From Clostridiales bacterium (lineage in GTDB: Bacteria; Bacillota; Clostridia; Christensenellales; Aristaeellaceae): 5,742 bases of DNA. Shown piece after piece: positions 1 to 5,465 of this stretch. The translations under genes and the position numbers were made by a program. Location of the stretch: positions 1 to 5,742 of the forward strand of contig SFFC01000124.1 in assembly GCA_004556985.1 (NCBI GenBank), in the 5' to 3' direction. The first letter of the stretch is position 1. The number at the start of each line of letters is the position of its first letter. The notes beneath the pieces were generated by a model. The model was not told the origin of the DNA, did not search any database, and saw only the letters and a program-made list of their open reading frames with translations.

Positions 1-137
1 CCCATGGCGGGCAGACCGTTGGCCAGCAGGAACAGGCAGATCAGCAGCACGCAGAGGATCGACACGCATGCCGCCGCCAGGAAGACGAGCTCCATCGCCT
101 TTTCCCGGCGCGCCTTCTTTTGATAATGTGCTTCCAT
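1..137 (-). CDS. pstC: Phosphate ABC transporter permease PstC, N-terminal part (cut by window edge)
   Basis: Only the first 45 codons are inside the window; the gene continues past the left edge. The visible protein starts MEAHYQKKARREKAMELVFL, a short basic cytoplasmic tail followed by one long hydrophobic segment (about residues 17-39) ending in ANGLPAMG. That layout and the NGLPA turn after the first membrane helix are typical of PstC, the membrane subunit that with PstA forms the channel of the high-affinity phosphate importer. The start is supported by AAGGAG (145-150) seven bases upstream of the ATG. It lies 202 bases downstream of pstS on the same strand, the standard pst gene order, so the call rests on both sequence and position. 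No promoter is evident in the gap, so it is probably co-transcribed with pstS. With so little of the protein visible, PstA cannot be fully excluded, but the order pstS-pstC is far more common. Confidence 0.82.
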   Translation of the reverse strand, partial: MEAHYQKKARREKAMELVFLAAACVSILCVLLICLFLLANGLPAM

Positions 138-229
138 GCTTGATCTCCTTTTACTCTGAAAGTCTCTCTGCAAAGCTTCGGACTCGGCCTCAAAGCCATG
201 GGACTTGCATCACTTGGTCGGAAATGCAC

Positions 230-319
230 CCGGCATCATGCCGGTTTTGATGCGAAGGGCTGTCAGGCTGAGCATCCAGAATCAGCCTGACAGCCCCCGG
301 CCACCCGGCCGGGGGCTGT
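230..319 (-). other. Strong overlapping hairpins between pstS and pstC
   Basis: Read in the direction of transcription, a hairpin begins 20 bases after the pstS stop: a 13-bp G+C-rich stem (290-302 with 307-319, 4-base loop). A second perfect 15-bp stem (257-271 with 282-296, 10-base loop) shares bases 290-296 with the first, so the two cannot both form completely. A third short palindrome (230-236 with 238-244) follows. None is followed by a run of U, so they do not look like a normal intrinsic terminator. Hairpins just after a binding-protein gene often protect the upstream message or limit transcription into the permease genes, giving more binding protein than permease. That role is inferred here. 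The rest of the gap (138-229) shows only the pstC ribosome site. Confidence 0.75.
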
Positions 320-339
320 GCGGCTGGCGCCGCCATTCA

Positions 340-1197
340 TCAGATTTCGTTCCACTTGGTGGTCTCGCCCAGGAAGATGCTGCCGATCTGCTCGACGCTC
401 AGCTCCTCGGTCGGATTCTCGAGGTTGACGATCACCGCGATGCCGTCCATCGCGATGGCGACGCTCTCAAGCTCCGCAGCCTCGGCTTCCTTGAGCTCGC
501 GGGAGGCCATGCCGATCTCGTAGGTGCCCTCGATGGCAGAGGTCATGCCGGTGGTGGAGTCGGTGGTCTGCAGCTCGATGTCAGCCCCGGTGTTGATCGC
601 GGTGTAGGCCTCGATCAGCTTCTCCATGATCGGGGAGACGGAGGAGGAGCCGCCGACGACCAGCTTGCCGGCCGCGCCGTTGCTCTCAAAGGCCGCCGCA
701 TCGGCAGAGCCGACATAGCCGTTCGCGTTGACGATCTCCTGGCCCTCGGCGCTCATGATGAAGGCAATGAAGTCCTTGGAGAGGTCGCTCTGCGCGTCCG
801 CCTTATAGGCGATGTTGAACGGACGGGCGATGGCATAGGTGCCGTTGGCGACATTCTCGGCGGTCGCCTCGACGCCCGCGACCTTCACGGCCTTGACGCT
901 GTCGTTCAGGGAGCCAAGGGAGACGTAGCCGATCGCCTGCGCGTCGCCGGCGACGGTCATCAGCATCGCGGAGGTGTTGTTGGTGATCTGCGCGTCCTCG
1001 GTGGTCATGTCGACCTTCTTGTCATCGATCTTCTGCTCGACGCCGGTCAGCTCGACGAACGCGCCGCGGGTGCCGGAGCCCTCCTCGCGAGAGATGACGG
1101 TGATGCTCTTGCTGGCATCAAACTCGGCGCAGGCCGTGCCGGCGATGCACGCGAGCGCGAGCGCAGTGGAGATGACGATCTTGCTGATCCTGTTCAT
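340..1197 (-). CDS. pstS: Phosphate-binding protein PstS, circularly permuted form
   Basis: Extracellular phosphate receptor that delivers phosphate to the PstCA channel. The 285-residue protein has an export signal: basic N-terminus (R3, K6), hydrophobic core (7-19) and an Ala-Cys-Ala site at 22-24, suggesting cleavage before E25. A lipobox is not convincing (G-T-A-C and A-L-A-C are poor matches). PstS motifs are present but in unusual order: ISREEGSGTR (35-44), AGD.QAIGYVSLGSLNDSVKA (83-103) and NGTYAIARPF (118-127), normally the second half of PstS, come first. GSSSVSP (183-189), TTGMTSAIEGTYEIGMASREL (215-235) and MDGIAVIVN (250-258), normally the first half, come last, and the protein ends ...GETTKWNEI, exactly where ordinary PstS would continue into VISREEGSGTR. 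The length equals one complete PstS, so no part seems missing. The start has AAAGGAG (1207-1213) nine bases upstream. It heads the pst genes; regulation by phosphate through a PhoB/PhoP-type regulator is expected but not proven by the upstream sequence. Confidence 0.93.
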   Translation of the reverse strand: MNRISKIVISTALALACIAGTACAEFDASKSITVISREEGSGTRGAFVELTGVEQKIDDKKVDMTTEDAQITNNTSAMLMTVAGDAQAIGYVSLGSLNDSVKAVKVAGVEATAENVANGTYAIARPFNIAYKADAQSDLSKDFIAFIMSAEGQEIVNANGYVGSADAAAFESNGAAGKLVVGGSSSVSPIMEKLIEAYTAINTGADIELQTTDSTTGMTSAIEGTYEIGMASRELKEAEAAELESVAIAMDGIAVIVNLENPTEELSVEQIGSIFLGETTKWNEI

Positions 1198-1262
1198 GAT
1201 GTTTCTCTCCTTTATTCGTTTCGTAGGTTCGTTTTGTCTTTCTGTCCCTCAAGGACGGCCTT

Positions 1263-1306
1263 ATTGTAAAATCCCCGCGTTAAATCTGTGGGGCCTTGTA
1301 TGTAAA
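1263..1306 (-). promoter_or_regulatory. Candidate pstS promoter region
   Basis: Between the upstream terminator and pstS, the minus strand has TACAAT (1263-1268), a 5/6 match to the -10 consensus, with no good -35 box 16-18 bases before it. An activator-dependent promoter, as usual for pst operons, would fit. An alternative pairing is TTTACA (1301-1306) with TTTAAC (1279-1284), spacer 16. The hexamers TTTACA, TTTAAC and TTTACA at 1306, 1284 and 1270 resemble the TT(A/C/T)A(C/T)A half-sites of Bacillus PhoP, but their spacing does not follow the usual 11-base period. Using TACAAT, the leader would be nearly 60 bases and include a small GUCC/GGAC hairpin (1244-1256). Confidence 0.4.
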
Positions 1307-1356
1307 AAAAAGGGAAAGAAAAGGAAAACCGGAACAGCCGAAGCCATTCCGGTTTT
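1304..1356 (-). terminator. Intrinsic terminator of the ABC transporter operon
   Basis: On the minus strand a 14-bp stem (1343-1356 with 1325-1338, including two G-U pairs) is closed by a C(UUCG)G tetraloop. It is followed by a pyrimidine tract, ending in eight U at 1304-1311. The stem begins with AAAA and ends with UUUU. It lies 117 bases after the permease stop, and insulates pstS from the transporter operon. On the plus strand no T-run follows, so it works in one direction only. Confidence 0.88.
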
Positions 1357-1477
1357 ACACCGCTTAACATCCGGGAATCCGCTTTACAAAACCAGACCCT
1401 TTGCATCACCGGCCCTTCTTTACAGAGCCGGATCCGCTTTACAAACCCGTATCCATTTCAATCAAGGCAGCTTCACA
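1354..1477 (-). repeat. Degenerate tandem array of TGTAAAG units, 17-19 bases each
   Basis: Read on the minus strand, related units follow one another: TGTGAAG (1477), TGAAATGG (1460), TGTAAAGCGGATCCGGCTC (1443), TGTAAAGAAGGGCCGGTGA (1424), TGCAAAGGG (1405), TGTAAAGCGGATTCCCGGA (1388), TGTTAAGCGG (1369) and TGTAAAACCGG (1359, running into the terminator stem). Unit starts are 17, 17, 19, 19, 17, 19 and 10 bases apart. A perfect 14-base copy, ATCCGCTTTACAAA on the plus strand, occurs at 1377-1390 and 1432-1445. Within the transcript one unit sits in the loop of an 8-bp hairpin (1409-1431). On the plus strand the hexamers read TTTACA/TTAACA/TTCACA, matching PhoP-type half-sites in sequence but not in the normal spacing. 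It may be a protein-binding array, an RNA element in the permease 3' UTR, or a decayed repeat. Confidence 0.6.
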
Positions 1478-2969
1478 GCAGCAGCCACGCAGCGCCGATG
1501 CCCAGCGGCACGAGCATGCCGGTCAGGATCGTCAGCAGGACGGAAAGCCCGTTTTTGACCGCCTCCACCTCGCGCTCCCAGTCAAGCCGCGGGAAGCGCA
1601 GGTTGAGCGCCAGGCCGACGACACCCATGACCAGCGAATAGGCAACCGGCGCGAGGATGAGCAATGCCCCCTGCGCAGCGCTCAGCCCCAGACGCAGGGC
1701 CAGCACGGCCCCGCAGAGCGCGAACACCGGCGCGGACAGCGTCATTTGCAGCAGCAGCTTCGCGCCCAGCCAGTCCCTCCGGCGCACAGGCATGGCGCGC
1801 AGCGTCTCCATCTGCCGCCCCTCCATCGAGATCGAGCAGGAGGTCGTGCCCGACATGCCCGCAAGCAGCATCGCCGCCAGCGTCAGCAGGCCCGGCAGCT
1901 TACCCCGCGCCGCAGGAACCGCATCGAGCAGCGCGAGCGCCGGCCGAAGATCCATGACGCACACGGCGACGGTTGCCATCGCGAGAATGAGCAGGCCCGC
2001 CGAGGCGTTCATCATGTAGATCGTGCTCGAGGTGAAGCGGCGCACCTCCTTGCCATACAGCGCCCGCAGCGGGCTCTTCGGCCTGCCAGTCCGTGCGCTT
2101 GCGCGCGCCGCCGGGGCCGCCATGCCCAGCGCGTCGGCCAGGCGCGCAAAGCCCGCCGTCGCCGCCAGGGTCATCAGCGCCAGCGCGCTGAGCGACACAG
2201 CGGCCAGCAGCGCCAGCGCGCCGCCGCTTCCGGCCGCCGCCTGCGCCGTCCAGTCCGCCGGCGGATACAGCCCCGTGAGCAGGCGGTCAAACCGGCCCAT
2301 CATTGCGAGCATGACGCTCTTCGTCAGCCTGCCCTGCAGTCCCGCGGCGGTGAGCACGCCGCACAGCGCCATGATCGCGACAAACAGCGCGACGTTGAGC
2401 ACCGCCGTCAGCAGCGCCCTGTGCCGCATGGAAAGCGTCAGCCGCGCCAGCAGCGTGCCCAGCGCAAGCGCCGCCGCCATCGGCAGCGCGGGAATCAGCA
2501 GGAGCGCGAGCGCCAGCCGCGCTCCGCCGGCGAAGCCCCCGTGCAGCCCGTAGACGACGGCCGCCGGCACGCCGATGAGCACCGCGAAGACGATCTCCGC
2601 CGCCAGCAGCGCGATCATCCGGCTCGCGACGATGCTCCCCGACGCGACGGGCATCGCCCGCAGGGCGGACACATCGCTGCCGCCGAAGAGCATCTCCGGC
2701 CCCTTGAGCATCACGCTCATAAACGCCAGCGCCGTCAGCGCCAGCACGAAAACCTGCGGGATCATGCCCATGGCGCCCACGTCCGCCAGCATCATCGCCA
2801 GCATGAGCGAATAGCCCGACGCCATCAGCACGAGCATCAGGCAGAGGGCGAGCGTCCCCAGCGCGCGCCGCTTCTGCCGCGGGTCATGGCCGTGCAGCAG
2901 GCTGTTGATGCCGCCCAGCCGGCAGAGCTGGATGCGCAGCAGCAGCGCCGTCTCCCGAATGCGCGTCAT
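1473..2969 (-). CDS. ABC transporter permease, putative ABC-2-like exporter subunit
   Basis: A 498-residue integral membrane protein with roughly 11-12 hydrophobic segments (about 36-62, 68-88, 112-140, 151-173, 185-208, 249-271, 320-340, 358-376, 405-427, 432-456, 472-498). The hydrophilic stretch at 275-315 (containing LRALYGKEVRRF) divides two halves. Each half carries the same motif after two membrane segments: LRAMPV at 103-108 and again at 390-395, each preceded by an acidic residue-containing loop and followed by a basic patch and another helix. This points to an internal duplication. The layout resembles the Firmicutes permeases with KEL/KEV-RRF before the second half, of the ABC-2-related type. 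The ATG lies five bases after the ATPase stop, with GGGAGG of the ATPase's last codons serving as ribosome site, so translation is probably coupled. Substrate unknown; neighbours give no clue. The composition is very rich in Ala and Leu. Export of a peptide, drug or lipid would be a guess. Confidence 0.85.
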   Translation of the reverse strand: MTRIRETALLLRIQLCRLGGINSLLHGHDPRQKRRALGTLALCLMLVLMASGYSLMLAMMLADVGAMGMIPQVFVLALTALAFMSVMLKGPEMLFGGSDVSALRAMPVASGSIVASRMIALLAAEIVFAVLIGVPAAVVYGLHGGFAGGARLALALLLIPALPMAAALALGTLLARLTLSMRHRALLTAVLNVALFVAIMALCGVLTAAGLQGRLTKSVMLAMMGRFDRLLTGLYPPADWTAQAAAGSGGALALLAAVSLSALALMTLAATAGFARLADALGMAAPAARASARTGRPKSPLRALYGKEVRRFTSSTIYMMNASAGLLILAMATVAVCVMDLRPALALLDAVPAARGKLPGLLTLAAMLLAGMSGTTSCSISMEGRQMETLRAMPVRRRDWLGAKLLLQMTLSAPVFALCGAVLALRLGLSAAQGALLILAPVAYSLVMGVVGLALNLRFPRLDWEREVEAVKNGLSVLLTILTGMLVPLGIGAAWLLL

Positions 2970-2974
2970 AGTCT

Positions 2975-3697
2975 TCAGCCCTCCCTCGTCTCCTCCATGA
3001 AGACGTCCTCCAGCGACCGGCCCTTGCCGATCTCCTCCGGCGTCCCCTCCGCAATCATCCGCCCGGCGCGGATGATGCCGACCCGGCTGCAGAGCTTCTC
3101 CGCGACCTCGAGCACATGGGTCGAAAAGAAGATCGCGCTGCCCTGCGCGCAGAGCGCCCGCATGACCTCCTTTAAGTGGAAGGAAGCCTCCGGGTCGAGG
3201 CCGACAAACGGTTCATCGAGCACGAGCAGCGACGGCTGATGCACGAGCGCGGCGATGAGCATGAGCTTCTGCTTCATGCCGTGGGAATACGCCCCGGCGA
3301 GCTCGCCCAGGCTCTGCTCCATGCCAAAGAGCGCCGCATAGCGCTGCGTGCGCTCCGAGCGCTCCTTCTCGCCGACGCCGTAGAGATCCGCCGTCAGCGA
3401 GATAAACTGCGCGCCGGTCATGAAGGGATACGGCTCCGGCGTATCCGGCAGATACGCCATGCGCCGCTTGGCCTCAAGCGCCTGCGCGCGCACGTCGTGC
3501 CCCGCCACGCGGATGCTCCCTCCGTCAAAATCCATCACGCCGCAGACGGCGCGGATCGTCGTCGATTTGCCCGCGCCGTTGTGGCCGATAAAGCCGTAGA
3601 TCTCCCCCGCCCTGACCGCGAGGCTCAGCCCATCGACGGCACGCTTCCCACCAGGATAGACCTTTGTCAGATTCTGAATCTCGAGCATGGTTTCCAT
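2975..3697 (-). CDS. ABC transporter ATP-binding protein
   Basis: A 240-residue cytoplasmic ATPase that would power the permease encoded immediately downstream. All core motifs are visible: Walker A GHNGAGKST (38-46), a Q-loop region YLPDTPEPYPFMTG (82-95) with Asp in place of the usual Gln, a signature YSHGMKQK (137-144) replacing LSGGQ, Walker B LLVLDEP (157-163) with catalytic E162, D-loop GLDP (166-169) and switch H194 in FFSTHV. The YSHGM signature and the C-terminal LEDVFMEET ending are typical of the CcmA/ABC-2 ATPase group that partners with exporters or unknown-substrate permeases. The start at 3697 is chosen because AGGAGG (3705-3710) lies seven bases upstream; the Met at residue 4 is less well placed. 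It is first in a two-gene operon with a perfect promoter upstream. No regulator gene adjoins it. Confidence 0.95.
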   Translation of the reverse strand: METMLEIQNLTKVYPGGKRAVDGLSLAVRAGEIYGFIGHNGAGKSTTIRAVCGVMDFDGGSIRVAGHDVRAQALEAKRRMAYLPDTPEPYPFMTGAQFISLTADLYGVGEKERSERTQRYAALFGMEQSLGELAGAYSHGMKQKLMLIAALVHQPSLLVLDEPFVGLDPEASFHLKEVMRALCAQGSAIFFSTHVLEVAEKLCSRVGIIRAGRMIAEGTPEEIGKGRSLEDVFMEETREG

Positions 3698-3720
3698 CCT
3701 CTCGCCTCCTCACGTAAAGC

Positions 3721-3749
3721 ATTATAATATCATTTTGCTATCATGTCAA
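3721..3749 (-). promoter_or_regulatory. Perfect consensus sigma-A promoter of the ABC operon
   Basis: The minus strand has TTGACA (3744-3749), a 17-base spacer and TATAAT (3721-3726), a full consensus match. The start of transcription should fall near 3714, leaving a leader of only about 17 bases, just enough for the AGGAGG site. An inverted repeat GTCCA/TGGAC (3750-3754 and 3774-3778) abuts the -35 box and ATGATA occurs twice in the spacer; either could be an operator, but this is speculative. Confidence 0.9.
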
Positions 3750-3828
3750 GTCCAATATCAAGGATGTTCAAAATGGACACATCTCCCCGCTGTGCGCTTC
3801 CCCCCTTCCGCTGCCCTCCGGGGGACGC

Positions 3829-3857
3829 AAAAGGCCCTCCCTTTTTGGGGGAGGGCC
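3829..3857 (-). terminator. Intrinsic terminator of aspS
   Basis: Thirteen bases after the aspS stop, the minus strand forms a 9-bp stem GGCCCTCCC/GGGAGGGCC (3849-3857 with 3833-3841) around a 7-base A-rich loop, followed by TTTT (3829-3832). The U-run is short but the stem is very stable. The adjoining C-rich stretch to about 3790 shows no gene. Confidence 0.8.
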
Positions 3858-3869
3858 GGTTGTGCTTCC

Positions 3870-5180
3870 TTACGGATTGAGCCTGTTCGGGCCGCGGAAG
3901 ATGAACATCGCTTCCTTGATCGTCATGCCCAGCAGCAGCATGGTCAGGCGGTCGATGCCCAGGCCGAAGCCGCCGTGCGGCGGGCAGCCGTACTTGAAGA
4001 ACTCGAGGTAGAACTTGACGTCCTCGGTCAGGCCCTTCTCATCCGCCTGCGCCTTGAGCTGCTCATAGCGGTGCTCGCGCTGCGCGCCGGTGGTGATTTC
4101 CACGCCGCGCCAGATCAGGTCGTAGCCCTGCGGCACGCCGTTCTCGTCGCGCATGTGGTAGAAGGCGCGCTTCTCAGCGCTGTAATCGGTGATGAAGAGG
4201 AACTCGCTGCCGTATTTCTTCTTGACCCAGTCGTAGGAGAGATGCTCCGCCTCGGTCGTCAGATCGCCCTTCTCCTCCTCGGGCACCTTGTAACCAAACT
4301 CGCGCTCGAGCTCGTCGTACAGGTCGGCCAGCTTGATGACCGGGAACGGCCCGTCCGGCACGACGACCGGAATGCCAAACTGCTTCTCGATCTCCTCGCC
4401 ATAGGCCTCCTTGACCTTCGCAAGCGCGTAGGTCAGCAGGCCCTCCTCCATCTTCATGACGTCGCGGAAGGACTCGATGAAGCTGAACTCGAGGTCAAAG
4501 CCGGAGAATTCGGTCGTGTGCTTGCTGGTGAAGCTCTTCTCCGCGCGGAAGACCGGGCCCACCTCGAAGATGCGCTCCAGACCCGCGGCCATCGCCATCT
4601 GCTTGTAGAACTGCGGGCTCTGCGCCAGATACGCCTTGCGGTCAAAATACTTGACCTCGAAGACATCCGCGCCGGACTCGCTCGCCGCGCCGATGAGCTT
4701 CGGGGTATGGATTTCGAGGAAATTGCGCTCGCGCAGGTAGTCGCGCATCGCGCCGATGAGCACGGTCTGCACCTTGAACATCAGCTGGTTTTTCTCCGTG
4801 CGCAGGTCGATCCAGCGGTAGTCGATGCGCTGGTCGATGGAGGAGCGCTCATGGCCCTTGCGCGCCTCGCGGTCAATCGGCAGCGGCGCCGCCAGGGACT
4901 CGATAGTGATCTTGCGGGGATAGATCTCCACGCCGCCGAGCTTGACGTATTCGCTCTCGACCGCCTTGCCCTCCACGGTGATCACGGAGTCGAGCGTGAT
5001 CTGGTTGACCGTCTCGTCGAGCGCCGCGTCGCAGCCCTTCTCCACGGTGATCTGCACCTTGCCGGTGATATCCTTGAGCACGATGAACGCCATCTTGCTC
5101 TTATTGCGGATGTTCTCCACGAAGCCGCAGACCTTGATCTCGTCCGCGCCGCGGACCTGTGCCGCATAGGTTCTTTCCAT
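3870..5180 (-). CDS. aspS: Aspartyl-tRNA synthetase, archaeal-type (short, no bacterial insertion domain)
   Basis: Charges tRNA with aspartate in the cytoplasm; class II synthetase. From the start chosen here it has 436 residues, the length of archaeal-type AspRS, and not the ~590 of ordinary bacterial AspRS with its inserted GAD domain. An N-terminal OB-fold that reads the anticodon occupies about residues 14-95 (KVCGFVENIRN, FIVLKDITGKVQITVEK). The catalytic core follows: motif 1 around 145-165 (FLEIHTPKLIG), the AspRS-type segment SESGADVFEVKYF (167-179) and AYLAQSPQFYKQ (183-194), motif 2 with FRAE (211-214) and HTTEFSGFDLE (221-231), and motif 3 GGFGLGIDR (403-411). The upstream ATGs (5213, 5201, 5186) are disfavoured because GGAGG (5189-5193) lies eight bases before the ATG at 5180. 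AsnRS is less likely from the SESGAD and GAQREHR segments. Whether it also charges tRNA-Asn is unresolved. Single-gene unit with its own promoter and terminator. Confidence 0.95.
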   Translation of the reverse strand: MERTYAAQVRGADEIKVCGFVENIRNKSKMAFIVLKDITGKVQITVEKGCDAALDETVNQITLDSVITVEGKAVESEYVKLGGVEIYPRKITIESLAAPLPIDREARKGHERSSIDQRIDYRWIDLRTEKNQLMFKVQTVLIGAMRDYLRERNFLEIHTPKLIGAASESGADVFEVKYFDRKAYLAQSPQFYKQMAMAAGLERIFEVGPVFRAEKSFTSKHTTEFSGFDLEFSFIESFRDVMKMEEGLLTYALAKVKEAYGEEIEKQFGIPVVVPDGPFPVIKLADLYDELEREFGYKVPEEEKGDLTTEAEHLSYDWVKKKYGSEFLFITDYSAEKRAFYHMRDENGVPQGYDLIWRGVEITTGAQREHRYEQLKAQADEKGLTEDVKFYLEFFKYGCPPHGGFGLGIDRLTMLLLGMTIKEAMFIFRGPNRLNP

Positions 5181-5188
5181 GTCCATTT

Positions 5189-5193
5189 CCTCC
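5189..5193 (-). promoter_or_regulatory. Ribosome binding site fixing the aspS start
   Basis: GGAGG on the minus strand, eight bases before the ATG at 5180. It lies inside the longer reading frame that opens at 5213 and only two bases before another ATG at 5186, so it favours 5180 as the true start. No comparable site precedes 5213. Confidence 0.8.
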
Positions 5194-5221
5194 GTCCACA
5201 TTAGGGTTTTCAACGGTTATC

Positions 5222-5249
5222 ATTATACCTGTATTTTCCGGCAAATCAA
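5222..5249 (-). promoter_or_regulatory. aspS promoter
   Basis: TATAAT (5222-5227) on the minus strand with TTGATT (5244-5249) 16 bases upstream, a full -10 and 4/6 -35 match. Transcription would start around 5215, so the leader is only about 35 bases. That is too short for a T-box riboswitch, which often controls synthetase genes in Firmicutes. Confidence 0.75.
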
Positions 5250-5287
5250 GCCCCAAATCCGCCCGGAGCGCGTTTTTCTTCGCCCTA

Positions 5288-5301
5288 CGGGCATTTGCCC
5301 G
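5288..5301. repeat. Short palindrome in the aspS / tRNA-Arg divergent gap
   Basis: CGGGCATTTGCCCG is a perfect 6-bp inverted repeat with two central bases, about 40 bases upstream of the tRNA promoter and about 40 bases upstream of the aspS -35 box. Its size and symmetry would suit a dimeric DNA-binding protein, but it could be chance in G+C-rich sequence. Nothing else is evident in 5250-5342. Confidence 0.3.
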
Positions 5302-5342
5302 CCGCACGGCCCCCGCTTTTTGAAAACCTTCCCCGCTTGTGG

Positions 5343-5371
5343 TTGACATTCCCTTTTTCGCATAGTATAAT
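5343..5371 (+). promoter_or_regulatory. Perfect consensus promoter of tRNA-Arg
   Basis: TTGACA (5343-5348), a 17-base spacer and TATAAT (5366-5371). Transcription should begin near 5378-5379, only about six bases before the mature tRNA end, so little 5' trimming would be needed. A full-consensus promoter fits a stable RNA gene. Confidence 0.93.
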
Positions 5372-5384
5372 ATCAGATGCGCAC

Positions 5385-5461
5385 GCGCTCGTAGCTCAGT
5401 TGGATAGAGCGTCAGACTCCGACTCTGAAGGCCGCACGTTCGAATCGTGTCGGGCGCACCA
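5385..5461 (+). tRNA. tRNA-Arg, anticodon CCG
   Basis: A complete 77-base cloverleaf. The acceptor stem is GCGCTCG with CGGGCGC (one U-G pair), then A73 and an encoded CCA (5459-5461). The D arm is GCTC/GAGC with loop AGTTGGATA. The anticodon stem is TCAGA/TCTGA with loop CTCCGAC, giving anticodon CCG (5418-5420), which reads the arginine codon CGG. The variable loop is AGGCC. The T arm is GCACG/CGTGT with loop TTCGAAT. It stands alone with its own promoter and terminator. Overall it resembles bacterial tRNA-Arg(CCG), including the A20/A73 arginine identity context. CGG is a minor codon in many genomes, and a dedicated isoacceptor fits a G+C-rich genome. Confidence 0.97.
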
Positions 5462-5465
5462 GCAG

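Noticed and set aside
257..319. Intrinsic terminator after pstS
   Set aside because: The hairpins are strong but are not followed by a U-run on the minus strand, and pstC follows in the same direction.
205..1269. Long plus-strand reading frame opposite pstS
   Set aside because: Mirror of the pstS codon pattern in G+C-rich DNA; translation is low-complexity (Gly, Asp, Leu, Arg) with no family features and no ribosome site, while the minus strand encodes a clear PstS.
1354..1477. CRISPR array
   Set aside because: Units are only 17-19 bases with a short 7-base conserved core and no unique spacers of proper length.
1401..3239. 612-codon plus-strand frame opposite the ABC permease and ATPase
   Set aside because: Translation is dominated by Arg, Gln, His and Ala, typical of an antisense shadow; it crosses two well-supported minus-strand genes.
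3687..5204. 505-codon plus-strand frame opposite aspS
   Set aside because: Antisense of a clear AspRS gene; repetitive Leu/Ala/Asp/Arg composition and no recognisable motif.
5181..5215. T-box riboswitch upstream of aspS
   Set aside because: The leader predicted from the promoter is about 35 bases, far too short for a T-box, and no specifier stem or antiterminator is visible.
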